64,000 nt of DNA from Gnetum montanum (GCA_015680685.1 MNCI01038234.1:267364-331363); one strand, 5' to 3'; counted from the stretch's first letter, positions 22,448 to 33,988 are shown. Notes: a model not told the origin generated them from the letters alone. Program-made: numbers and translations.

Positions 22448-22977
22448 GTGTGGGGGCCTCTAGGTTTCATGACCCTAGGAAGTCATAGGATCAAAGGTGT
22501 TCTTCAAATAAGGTTTAGATACTTGTTGGTCTCTAGAACACCAAAGCAAAGATACCTCTAAATAAGCTTAGTAGTTTTAAAATGAACTAATTGTAAGTAT
22601 GTGTTTGTTGTTGCAAATGTTGAAATGGTTGGGTTATGTATAAAACTATAATAAGCTATCATAAGAGAAATTCAATCATCTTTGTCAAATACTGTGATTT
22701 GTTTAAGATTATTATTTTGTTCAATAACTAAATCTATATGGTCCCTATAGTAAATTACTTGTAACAAATAAAATTTTGCAAAAACATCTTAGCACAATTT
22801 TTCCAATCTACTCCTAATTTTTCGCAGAGAGAAAATTCCATAAGAAAATTAGAAATAGAAAAAGATTCAATAGACTTAGAAGAAGAAAGAAAATAAAGTG
22901 GATTTGCATGAAATATCAAGTATTTAAGCAAGATACATTGACACATGAAAACACTTTGTAATAAAGCTATTCCCAAT
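22448..22977. repeat. Direct repeat R, copy 1 (left of the A2/A3 array)
   Basis: The sequence aligns with 33989-34500 through GGGGGCCT..AGG, TGACCCTAGGAAG.CATAGG, GATACCTCTAAATAA.CTTAG, GGTTGGGTTATGTATAAA and AATAAAATTTTGCAAAAACA blocks. It stops exactly at the start of the A2 5' LTR. The two copies could be LTRs or internal parts of an older element split by A2/A3; I cannot tell which. Confidence 0.7.
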
Positions 22978-23789
22978 TGATGAATCGTCATATAAGGCAA
23001 CCACGATATCGTGTACGTGATATCGTAGCCAGGTCACAATATTGCGGCCCATCGCTAGTTCTATAAATAGGAGGTAGCTCTCCCTCATTTCAGAGATAGA
23101 TTTAGTCCCTTAGTGAAACTTTGGTAGTTTTATCCCTCCAGAGATAGAATATTTTCCAGTGTATACCCACAGTGTGGTGATTGTAATTTTACGACATCCT
23201 TTATTCAAGTGTGACATACTTGGACATGCACATGATCGGCAATAAAGATCGAGATTACTTCATCATTGTAGCATTCACTTAGTTTAATTATTTAATTAAT
23301 GTTATTTACTACTTTCCTAGATAATCTCTCTCACGCTTAAACTCATGTTAAAATGCGAAATGAGTACAACTTGATTACAAGCATTTAAGTGTGACTACTT
23401 GGTAACCCATTAGCATACCTAGGATCTGCACTTGGTAATCCCAATGGTAGTCATGCACAAAGTTCAAGGTGTGTATGGATAATCAAGGAACGAATGTTCA
23501 TCACACTTAGGCTAGTTTAGATCCTCTTACACTTTCTCTCATAGTTTAGTAAACATTACTTTCCATTGCCCTCAGGAGTAGCATTAGATTAGAAACCCAT
23601 CATACACCTCAATCTGGACTAAATCATATGTGACAAAGATAATACTAGTCCAAGTGGGAAGACAAAAAACTATGACCTAAGGCTAACTGTCTAGGTGCCA
23701 CAACTAGTCCGTTTGCAGAGTTCGACCGGATCGTGCGTGTAATGCTCGTATTCGTATGGTTGAGTGTAGGGATACCTTGCCACTCATCA
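22978..23789 (+). mobile_element. 5' LTR of A2
   Basis: 812 bp. Two GATATC motifs form a near-perfect 22-bp inverted repeat (23004-23025), followed by CTATAAATA at 23061-23069 and a GAGGTAGCTCTCCCTC leader. The end CACTCATCA is followed by the primer-binding site. Confidence 0.87.
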
Positions 23790-23790
23790 T

Positions 23791-23808
23791 TGACATCGTT
23801 GCTGAGGA
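23791..23808 (+). other. Primer-binding site of A2 (tRNA-Asp type)
   Basis: TGACATCGTTGCTGAGGA differs from the tRNA-Asp complement TGGCGCCGTTGCCGGGGA only by transitions. Confidence 0.75.
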
Positions 23809-23931
23809 TGATGCTAGTTATCTAGATTAGTTATATCATACAAGGTCATTATAAAGGACTTAACGATATATATTTTATGAAAAAAATAATTATTAAAAGT
23901 CACATGTAATTTCACACATAACTTCACAACC

Positions 23932-25785
23932 ATGCCTCTCTTACAAGACGATAATAACACCACACCTAGTGAGGAATTTCATTGGAGAACTAATGAATTA
24001 TATGAAAATGAAGATTGGAGTACTCAACTCAAGGTAGGGGTTTCTTATAAACATGAACAAAAACAACATCATCACAATGCACGAAAGAATAACTTACCCG
24101 ATGACGATGAACTCCTTTTCGCCACTACAAGCTTAATGCAAATACAAGAGGTTGTTCAAATTACACATAGGCATCATAAAGAGAACCATCTACCTAGGAT
24201 TGATTTAAACAACTTCCCTACTTTTTTAAAATGCTATGAATTAGATCCATATTAACATTTACAAGCCTTCGATGATTCTTGCACATGGAATAACATTGAT
24301 AACAAGTGGCAAAAACTTAAGTTCTTTCCCATGACACTCGTTGGCCAAGCAAAAGTATTGTATAGATTTTTAAAACCAAATTCGATATGACATTGGTTAA
24401 CAATGGTAGAAGTCTTTAAAGAAAAATATCAAACCTATGCAAGAGTGTTAGCCTTGAGGAAAAAAATCCAAGGATGGAAACAAGCACAACATGAACCCTT
24501 GAACATGGCCTTAGAAAGATATTATGGACTATTAAACAACTATCCAGGCCATGGGTTTTCTAAGGAAAGGCTAATGTACCATATCATTGATGGGCTATGT
24601 AATGAAGCAAGAGACACCTTAGGAATGTATGCCCAAGGTCAACTATATGAACTACGAACCCATCAAGTGCAAGAGCTTATTAAGAAGGTAGCAAAAGAAG
24701 AAGGAGAATTGGTTAGATGGGAGAGTGTTGAAAGACATTAATGGGACAAAAATCTCAACTTAGCAAAGGTCCATGATCATAAAAAGGAGAAATCAACCAA
24801 TCTCAAGATGGAACCATCATCCTTGCCAATACAAAAAACATTAGAATAATTTGAGGCAAAGATCAATAAGATGTTGGAATGGACGTATCAAAAGTGTGGG
24901 GAATTTATCAATATCATTGGAGATAGAGTCTTGACAGCCCAAGAAGCAGGAAAAAACATTAGACAATTGGAAAGAAGGGATAAGAAAAATAAGAGCTCAA
25001 CTACCAATCATACGTATGAATGCAACATTTTCTTGTACGATCACCCCAAGGGCTAATGCCCAATATTTTTATATCTATATGAGCATTGGGGAAACACATT
25101 ACATCTAGAGTTCGTACAGAGATACTATGTTCGACCATAGTGGCAACAATCCTAGTCGTGGGCGAAACCACCCCTAAACTAGAGACACCCGTCTTATCAT
25201 CTGAACCCAAATGCTTATCTATTTCAACATCTTGTTTATCCAACTGGGTTAACATACTCTATCTCCTCACATTACCATTCTCCATAATATTAAGAACCCA
25301 TGCTTCCAACACAACGACCACCTTGTGCATCTTACACTTCTCCTAATTTTCAGCATTTTCATACTTTCCCTCCTTCTACATTGCCACCAACTGTTCCTAA
25401 GGTGTTTGTACCACAACAACAACCCATGAATTCTACTTGTGCTAATGCTACCAACAGTAGTGAAAAGCCTCATCAACATCCAAAGCGTCCTTCTTTAAAC
25501 ATGACCGTAAGAAGAGACAACACAATTCTGAGGCCACTACATCCTCCAACTCAGCACAAGTCCCACACTTTGGTGCAACCTTATCTTCAAACCCAACACC
25601 TCATGTAACTTCATTAGGGCCACCAACTCACACTCCAACAATCATACAGCCCAATGAACACAGATATGGAGAGCGACAACCCGATCCTTGCATACCATCT
25701 TCCAATAACAAACATCATAGTGGGTCAACTCGTTATCTAGAAACTACATCGTATAAATTTCCCCACTATGCTTATTATAATTAAG
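23932..25785 (+). pseudogene. gag: Family A gag (A2)
   Basis: The frame opens at MPLLQDDNN (23932) and can be followed to about 25488 with only nonsense codons. There a 1-bp loss, compared with A3, shifts the tail. The gag core has LDLNNFPTF-like, WQKLKFFPMTLVGQAKV, EKYQTYARVLALRKK, NNYPGHGF and MYAQGQLYELR (about 24190-24670). Then come a coiled EWTYQKCGEFI segment and a cysteine-histidine motif CNIFLYDHPKG near 25021, whose second Cys is Phe here but Cys in A3. A Pro/Gln/Thr-rich tail follows. One stop (TAA at 24253) is CAA in A3, showing C-to-T decay. No protease domain follows, unlike A1. Confidence 0.78.
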
Positions 25786-27314
25786 TGTGAAAAACCTGAT
25801 GGGGTAAATATGATCAAACCCAAAAATTTCCAATATGCAAGGATCCTTATCGTCATTTATTAATCCTTGTCATTATCAACCATTTAGCTATGAGGGATAT
25901 ACCCCATTCTAATAGCAAGAAGGATCAATAAATTTTTTTCATTTTCTTTAATTTTACAACTTTTATTTTTCCAATTTTTCATTTTTTAATTTTTAATTTT
26001 ATCTTTTTACCTTTTTGTCTTTTTGTCCTTTCATTTTTTTTGTAAGTAATCTCGTCTATCAATAAAACACTCATGTGGATCTTTGGTTGAGGTGTTTTCT
26101 ATGTTATCGAGTCTTGAGTGATCAATTATTTGGACAATGAGCCCATTACACCCACTCATCCATTCTACAAATAAGAGGTTCTGTTCGAGGGTACAATGAT
26201 ATTCTTGACATTTTTAAAAACTTAAAATTAATTTTGAGTTCATGGTACTTAGAATGAAGAAGGATGGACCAAGAGGGAATGATTAGTGTGTGAAATCAAG
26301 GGAACTTGTGGATTCTCTTTGGTGACATATCTGGGAGTTATCATGCAACATGGTTGTACTAAGATCCTTGTAGATCTAATGAAAAATGGAAGTAAGAGTA
26401 ATCAAAAGTGCACTGTAAAAAATCCAATGCTATTCTAGGGGGTCCCACTGGAAAGACATGCACCCATGCCTGAAGGTTGGCATCTTCTCTGGATTAAGGA
26501 ATTGAAAAAGAAAGAAAGAGAGAAAAAAAGAAAAAGAAGAAGAAGAAAAGTGCCACAAAACAAAAATCACTCCTCCCTTGAATGGAACGCCAAGTGATCA
26601 TACAACTTGTTGTTATGGTACTCTCGTAGCTGTTTACCATGGGATGAAACAATGCGATGTGACTAATTAGTGGAATGGACTTGGTCCTGATCTTGGAACA
26701 ATGGGTTAATGAAACTTTAATCATGCTTTACACGTAGGATTCATTTTGCCCTCGATTACCTCATGTCCCAATCTCTACGATCCCTTTCTATAGTTCATCT
26801 CATCTCACTGTTCATGTAATTGTTGTTCATGTCTTGTATAACATAGAATTCTTACCTTATTTCGGTGATATTTATATGTGTGTGTTTTGTGGAGTTAGTG
26901 TGGATTATGTTTAACCCTTCTATTGCCCACAGATACTTTAAGTATGGTTACACAATGGCATTATAGGTTGGACCCTGCTTTGGGGAGGACCCAATTGTGT
27001 AATCTTTTGTAATCTTTAATAATGACATAGCTCACACACACAATTTCTAACCCTCAGTATATTTTTTAATGATTTTCTTTCCCTATTATTGTCCCTTTGA
27101 ATTTTAACGTTACTATGTGCCATCACATGACCTTTTTCTTACCACCTAAGGTTTTAGTGATTAAGTCCACACCATCATAATTATTCGTGCCTTCCAAACC
27201 ATCTAATTACCTTAGACCCCCATCAACATATGTCATATGTCCTAATTTTAACCTTTGATTTCAGAAAAGAACTTTAAAATTTGGGTTTTTCCCTCAAGCT
27301 TAATATGTCACTAG
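25786..27314 (+). other. Non-coding middle of A2
   Basis: It holds a T-rich tract (25926-26050) and a purine tract (26494-26550), plus blocks shared in order with A0 and A1, and then the stem-loop at 26946-27004. No frame is conserved. Confidence 0.6.
26946..27004 (+). promoter_or_regulatory. Covarying stem-loop, A2 copy
   Basis: GGTTACACAAT (26946-26956) pairs with ATTGTGTAATC (26994-27004): 11 contiguous pairs, one a G-U. The loop is again 37 nt. Inside the loop AGG and CCT flank a small inner hairpin, also possible in the other copies. Compared with A0, two pairs change on both sides (C-G for T-A, and T-A for G-C). Confidence 0.78.
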
Positions 27315-27376
27315 GACGTGATATCATGTACAAAATGTATCATACACGATATGACATCCCTAAAACCCTATAAATA
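27315..27376 (+). promoter_or_regulatory. Internal U3-like promoter ahead of ORF2 (A2)
   Basis: GTGATATCATG and ACGATATGAC motifs precede CTATAAATA at 27368-27376, copying the LTR layout 3.4 kb away from either LTR. A polypurine-like TCATGGGGG follows at 27553-27561, then ORF2 from 27844. A0 has the same order. I infer a separate promoter for ORF2; the relic of an older LTR is the alternative. Confidence 0.55.
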
Positions 27377-27843
27377 AGTGACCCCCCTGTAACACTTAGC
27401 ATCATTTCTTGCCATTCACATGGGAGAGTTTTTTAAATTTTTCTCTACGACTTGCGAGTATGACATCTTTGCTTTTCAACCTCTATCTTGCTCGCTGATA
27501 CTCTGTTTTTAATTCTATCTAAACCTGCTTGAACCTAGAGTGTTCAGCTTAGTCATGGGGGAGTGATATACGTTGAAAAGTGCATAAATTTTTTGAAATT
27601 TATCATCTCCCAAAGGACATCATTCAGGATAATTAGTTATAAAATGTGCCAAAAAATCATTTAATCCTTACGTATATCAGGAAATTAAAATTGAAAAAAC
27701 CACCGAATTAAAAGGGACCTATTATTATAAACTTTTAAGAAAGATCACATGGAGACAAAATAAGATCATTAATTAAGGAAAATAGTAAGGTATACCTTAA
27801 CTTTAAAAACAACCTTACTAATGCTTGACCCGTGTGATTGGAA

Positions 27844-30630
27844 ATGGCCCCGAAACGTGGACAACAAGAAGGTTCTACTCAAGGTAGGAGAAAACGATCT
27901 TGGAGAGGTGGAAGACAAGGTCTTGCCAGATAACATGCAGAATAGGGGGAGCAATCATTTAGCATTCATGAAGAAGAACCTCCTACCGAACGGTCCAGGT
28001 AGGCAGAAGGAGGAGCTGCTACAGCACCTGAACCGGGACAACAGCTCACGTTGCCCCAAGATTGCATTTAGGACATCCATGAAAAGTTCACATTCACTAT
28101 GGTGATTGTGGAATTGAACTTTAAATCATTTGTAGAGTTTGCTACTGAGGCTATTAGGGATCACCTCAAAGGGTCTCCCCTATGGCCTATCCTCTTTGAA
28201 AGTGGTTCCTGGTATCTAGGAGAGACGTATTAATTTTGGCACAATAGGGAGAAAGGTACTATTATTAATATCTATGGTGTGGTAGTTGATTTCTCTATGT
28301 AGGCCATTTTGGAGGTGTTAAACCTTCCAAATACGAGGCCCCAGATTGCTTAGTTATCCAACCGTTCAAACCCCAATGTGTGAAAGGATTGGTTGGAAAA
28401 GGCTTATGGTAGAGATAAAACATTTGGTGAGTTGACGATGGAAGAGAGGGTTTACTTCAAAATTAGAACATATCATCTCTTCCCCACAAAGGCCTTGAAA
28501 ACAATATCAACATATGCGGCTAGAGGACGTGCAGTGCTGATGGAAAAGGTCAATGCTAACCTGCCCCATCTATATTTAACAGAGATCTTGAGATGGTTCA
28601 AAAAATGAAAGACAAGGAAGATGGTGCTTCCTTTCCTTTGTCTTATCAGAAAGATTTGGTGACATGTTGGTATTCGGAGGTACACCAATGACATCGTTCA
28701 AAAAGCCTAGACTACTTCATATGCTAAATTGCTAAAGGTGCCAGCTCCCAGAAAGAACACTGGCAAAGAGTTGGGACCAGAAGAAGAAGAAGAACAAATG
28801 GCTGGACCAACTACAGCTTAACTTTTAGGACCCAGTCAACCTCTAGGCATGGGTCCCAGCCAACAATAGAAAGCAAGGCCCAACACAGGTCAGGATCAAT
28901 AGCAACTGCAAGACTATAGATTGTTGATGAGCCATCTTAGGGCCATTGCTGAGATGGTTAGTTGGGGAAGTCATGATGACACAAACCTCTTATGCATCAT
29001 CAATGATGTCATTCTACCTATGGTTTCATTGGATCACACAAGGGGGGAAGTATTAATTCACATAGGAGGAGAGAAAAGTAGATGGTCACAATAGATCTCA
29101 AGAAACGTGGCATCTTTCCAGGTGTAGTTAGAGACTAGTGAAGGGGCCATTGTGGTGGTTATGCAAAACCAAAATGCTATAGGAGTTATAGAAGTGGTCG
29201 CTGACCATATCAAACAATCCTTTAACGTAGCTGTTATGCCATCGATAGATCTCACAGGAGCATGCGATGCTCAAACCTTAGTTGGAACCTCAATGAATCC
29301 TACGGAACATGAGGATGCACTTAATCAATTGCACCAAATAGGGCAAGTAATGACATCCCTATTTGATATCCCTCAGGATGTTACAGAAATTCAATCAGAC
29401 CTCATTTCCACAAAGGGGAAGTTGGTCTTAATAGAAGTGAGGGCCGAGCATGTGGAAGCAAAAGTGCAAAAATTACAAGAGTAGCTTGTGGCCTTACAAG
29501 TAGCATAGCGGGACCCTTTGCAACTTATTCCGACAGACTAGCTAGATAACCATAGAACTGAGCAACTAACCAAGTTAATTGCAGAAAATAAAAAGGTGGT
29601 TGAAAAAAAGGAGAAGGTTGTTTGGGATGCCTCCACAGAACAGGTGCAAACTCATGCATATCTTAAGGCACTCAAGGCCTTACAAGAAGAAACCAAGCAG
29701 CTTGTTGTAGACAACCTTTGTTTGACCACTGTGAAAAAGCAAAAGAACATTCTTGAGAAACACTTTCATCAATTGTGAGAATAATTCATCCAAGTCAACT
29801 AAGACGTATGTCATTTAGCTAGAGAGAATTGAACCCTCTCGATGGAGGAGGTATGCGCCATTCGACAAAAGTTAGCTATTGAGATAAGCACATGGCAAAA
29901 TGAAGATAAACAACATGAAAAGCTGAAGGAGCACTTCTGTGATTAGGTGGGGATGTATAAATAGATCCTTGAAAAGGAGATCTGTATGGGCAAGGCCCAA
30001 ATCAACACTATTAGTGCTCAACACACTAACTGGCGGGCCATATTGGAAACCTATTGCTTCATCCACCAAGTGGAAGTTAAGAGCTGGGACCTGCAGATTT
30101 AGGATTTGACAGAATACATAGAGTTGGCAAACCTACGATATGCCAACATTGCCATGTTAATAGTAGGACACCTAAGTACAGAGCTCAAGAAGTAGGTAGC
30201 AACCACCCACATCAAATATGAAGTAGAGTTTGCAGAGCACAAGAAGCTGGTGGAGAAGCTAGAAGTTGCAAATTCTAAACTTGAGATGGTGAAATTCAGC
30301 TACCAAGGATAGAAAGGTGTCACAACAGACTTGGCTCAATGACTAGTAGATTTTCAGGAGTACAAGGATAAAGCCAGAGCCTATGAGGAGGAACGATAGG
30401 TGTTCGCGGCTTGGTATGTCAAGGCCAACCAAATGTTTCTACAACAACCCTATCCATGGAAAGTGTTGACTTCATCAAATGTTGGAACATAAGCATCGAT
30501 AGCACAAGACCCTTAGAACAAAGAGGAGAAGCTCCAGGACATACTTCAATGCCATCAAGCTTCAAAACCTAGAGCACAAGACAAAGGGAAGGCACTAATG
30601 GAGGAGCCACCGCCACCTGGAACTACATGA
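27844..30630 (+). pseudogene. ORF2 of A2: basic leader, plant-transposon-protein-like domain, coiled coil
   Basis: From the ATG at 27844 to the TGA at 30628-30630 the frame is exactly 929 codons with in-frame stops but no net shift. The N-terminus is basic and RG-rich (MAPKRGQQEG, RGGRQG). Residues about 100-260 hold SPLWPIL..GSWYLGETY, GVVVDFSM.AILEVLNLP and FGELTMEERVYFKI..YHLFPTKAL..ISTYAARGRAV, similar to the putative plant transposon protein domain (inference from motif pattern). Pro/Glu/Gln linkers and a long Glu/Lys/Leu heptad region (about 29300-30420) follow, then a MEEPPPPGTT end. It matches A0 ORF2 throughout and is absent from A1. Its role is unknown. Confidence 0.72.
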
Positions 30631-30784
30631 GTTCCATCCATTTTTGTAGGTGTAGAACATCTATTTTGTGTCTTTATTTTGTTTTCATTTTGCATTATGG
30701 CATAGTCCTGTTTCTTCCCATATAATAATCCGATACCTATCCACTGTGTAATCACTGTAACTCGAGGATGAGTGTTTATTAAGT

Positions 30785-30794
30785 TGTGGGGGTA
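30785..30794 (+). other. Polypurine tract of A2
   Basis: TGTGGGGGTA sits directly before the 3' LTR. It is preceded by ACTCGAGGATGAGTG, as in A1. Confidence 0.8.
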
Positions 30795-31587
30795 TGATGA
30801 ATCATCATATAAGGCAACTGCGATATCGCATATGCGATATCGTGGCCCTCCACCAGTTCTATAAATAAGAGGCAGCTCTCCCTTGTTTTAGAGATAGATT
30901 TAGTCCCTTAGTAAAAATCTAGTAGTTTTATCCCTCTAGAGATAGAATATTTTCCAGTGTATGCTTGTAGTGTGGTGATTGTAACTATATGGCATCCTTT
31001 ATTCGAGTGTGATGTAATTGGACACACACATGACCAGCAATAAAGATCAAGATTACTTCATCATTGTAGCATTCACTTAGTCTAATTATTTAATTAATGT
31101 TATTTACTACTTTCCTAGTTAATCTCTCTCACCCTTAAACTCATGTTAAAACACGGAATGAGTACTACTTAATTACGAGCATTTAAGTTCGACTACTTGG
31201 TAACCCAATAGCATAACTAGGATTTGCGCTTGGTAATCCCAGTGGTAGTCATGCACAATGTTCAAGGTGTGTACGAATAATCAAGAAACAGATGCTCATC
31301 GCACTTAGGCTAGTTTAGATCCTCTTACCCTTTCTCTCATAGTTTAGTAAACATTACTTTCCATTGCCCTCAGGAGTAGCATTAGATTAGAAATCCATCA
31401 TACACCACACTCTGGACTAGACCATACGTGAAAAAGATAATACTAGTCCAGGTGGAAAGACAACGAACTATGACCTAAGGCTAACTATCTAGGTGCCACG
31501 ACTAGTCCATCTATGGAGTTAGACCAGATCACACGTGTAACACTTATATTTGTATGGTTGAGTATAGGGGTACCTAGTCACTCATCA
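30795..31587 (+). mobile_element. Shared LTR: 3' LTR of A2 and 5' LTR of A3
   Basis: 793 bp, beginning TGATGAATC. A 22-bp perfect palindrome (30821-30842) made of two CGATATCG-type ends around CATATG lies 17 bp before the TATA box CTATAAATA at 30859-30867. The left side has a polypurine tract and the right side a primer-binding site, so this LTR joins two internal regions, as in arrays made by unequal recombination. Confidence 0.85.
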
Positions 31588-31588
31588 T

Positions 31589-31606
31589 TGGCACCGTTGC
31601 CAGGGA
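31589..31606 (+). other. Primer-binding site of A3 (tRNA-Asp type)
   Basis: TGGCACCGTTGCCAGGGA differs from the tRNA-Asp complement at only two positions. It is the best preserved of the three sites. Confidence 0.85.
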
Positions 31607-31728
31607 CAGTGCTAGTTATCTAGATTAGTTATATCATATAAGGTCGCTGTAAAGGAATTAACAATATATCTTTTACAAAAAAATAATTATTAAAAGTCAC
31701 ACGTAATTTCCCACACAACTTCACAACC

Positions 31729-33475
31729 ATGCCTCTCCTACAAGACGATAATAATGCCACACATAGTAAGGAAGTTAATTGGAGAACTAATGAATTATAT
31801 GACAATGAATATTGGAGTACGCAACCCGACATAGGGGTTTCTTATAAACATGAACAAAAACAACGTCATCACAATGCATGAAAGCATAACTTACCTGATG
31901 ATGATGAACCCTACTGGCCACTACAATCTTAACGCAAATACAAGAGGCCGTTCAAATTACACGTAGGAATCGTAAAGAGAACCGTCTACCTAGGCTCGAT
32001 TTAAATAACTTCCCTACTTTTTCGGGAGGCTATGACTTAGATCCGTATCAACATTTACAAGACTTCTATGATGCCTGCACATGGAATAACATTGATGATG
32101 GGTGGAAAAAACTTAAGCTCTTTCCCATGACACTCGTTGGCCAAGCAAAAGTATGGTATAAATTGTTAAAACCAAATTCAGTATGACGTTGGTCAAAAAT
32201 GGTAGAAGTCTTTAACGAAAAATATCAAACCTACACAAGAGTTTCAGCCTTGAGGAAACAAATCCAAGGATGGAAACAAGAACAACATAAACCCTTAGAC
32301 ATGGCCTTATAAAGATATTATGCACTATTAAACAACTGTCTAGGCCATGGGTTTTCCGAGGAAAGGCTAATGTACCATATCATTGATGGGCTACGTAATG
32401 AAACAAGAGAGGCCTTAGGAATGTATGCCCAAGGTCAACTTTATGAACTATGAACCCATCAAGTCCAAGAGCTTATTAAGCAAGTAGCAAAAGAAGAAGG
32501 AGAATTGGCTAGATGGGAGAGTGTTGAAAAACATCAACGGGACCAAAATCTCAACTTAACAAAGGTCCATGATCATAAAAAGGAGAAATCAACCAATCTC
32601 AAGATGGAAACATCATCTTTGCCAATATAAAAAACATTAGAAGAAGCCAAGTCAAAGATCAATAAGATGTTGGAATGGACGTATCAAAAGTGTGGAGAAT
32701 TTATCAATATCATTGGAGATAGAGTCTTGAAAACCCAAGAAGTAGGACAAAACATTAGACAATCAGAAAGAAGGGATAAGGAAAATAAGAGCTCAATTGC
32801 CAATCATACGTATGAATGCAACATTTGCCTATACAATCATCCCAAGGGCTAATGCCCAATATTTTTACATCTACATGAGCATTGGGGAAACACATTACAT
32901 CCAGAGTTCGTACAGAGATACTATGTTCAACCACAGTGGCAACAATCCCAGATGTGGGGGAAACCACCCCTAAACTGGAGACACCCTTCTTATCATCCGA
33001 ACCCAAATTCTTATCTAGTTCAACATCTTGTTTCTCCAAATGGGTCAACATACTCTATCTCATCACATTACCATTCTCCATAATATTATCAACCCATGCT
33101 TCCAACACAACCACCACCTTGTGCAGCTTACACTTCTCCTAATTTTTAGCATTCTCATACTTTCCCTCCTTCTAAATTACCACCAATTGTTCCTAAGGTG
33201 TTTGCACCATAGCAACAACCCACGAATGCTAATTGTGCTAATGCTACCAACAGCAGTGAAAAGCCTCCTCGACATCTAAAGCGTCCCTTCTTTAAACATG
33301 ACTGTAAGAAGAGACAACACAATTCCGAGGCCACTATATCCTCCAACTCAGCACAAATCCCACACTGTGGTGCAGCCTTATCTTTAAACCCAACGCCTCA
33401 TGTAACTTCATTAGGGCCACCAACTCATGCTCCAACAATCATATGGCCTAATGAACATAGACATGGAGAGCCATC
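31729..33475 (+). pseudogene. gag: Family A gag (A3)
   Basis: It opens MPLLQDDNNATHSK and aligns over its whole length with A2 gag. A 1-bp loss near 31905 shifts the N-terminal part relative to A2. The cysteine-histidine motif is intact here: CNICLYNHPKG then C, spacing C-X2-C-X3-H-X4-C, though a stop lies just before the last Cys. A3 keeps CAA and the extra C where A2 has a stop and a frameshift, so the two copies decayed independently. Confidence 0.75.
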
Positions 33476-33988
33476 TTACAAATAATCTTCAATTGTATTT
33501 TTCTAATCTTCAAATGAAAAGAAATGAACTCATAGGGTTAAAATAAAGTAGTTAAATTGATGCCTTTAGGAATCCATCTTGCAAATAATCTTCAATTGTC
33601 TTTTTCTAATCTTCTCCATTATTTTTTCTTAATACCTTTGAAGGCCCTTTTTTAATGACCTTAGGGTAGTTACAATAATCATGGGACATCAAGGATGTTA
33701 AAAATATATAGGGAGTTAATTCATAACCACCCTATAAGTTATAAATTCCAAAGGAAGGTATTAGAAATTTAAGTTATGGTGACCAACCTTGGTAATAAAC
33801 ATCATGTAGATTTCCATAGGAAGTTACAAAAAATTGAGAAATATATGCCAAAGTTGGAAAGTGTCCCATAAGAGACTACAAACATCTTGAAGAATTAAAC
33901 ATAATTTCCTATGGAAAGTAAAATTAGATTTATCAAACATTCACAAATATTTTTCTCCTAAGACATAAACCTTTTCGATCTTGGGTTG
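33472..33988. repeat. Short direct repeat at the A3 break point
   Basis: CCATCTTACAAATAATCTTC (33473) and CCATCTTGCAAATAATCTTC (33574) are about 100 bp apart, each followed by AATTGT. The rest of this stretch is unassigned. Confidence 0.6.

Larger units (their letters stand above)
22978..31587 (+). mobile_element. Element A2: family A retrotransposon with gag and ORF2
   Basis: The LTRs at 22978-23789 and 30795-31587 both begin TGATGAATC and end CTCATCA. Between them lie a tRNA-Asp primer-binding site, gag, a non-coding middle with the covarying stem-loop, an internal U3-like promoter, a 929-codon ORF2 and a polypurine tract. No reverse transcriptase, RNase H or integrase is present. The right LTR is followed directly by another primer-binding site and gag (A3), so it serves two internal regions. 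Confidence 0.85.
31588..33480 (+). mobile_element. A3: internal region truncated after gag
   Basis: The sequence runs colinear with A2 23790-25680 and then breaks off near 33475, within a GAACATAGACATGGAGAGCC block. No non-coding middle, ORF2 or second LTR follows. Confidence 0.8.
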
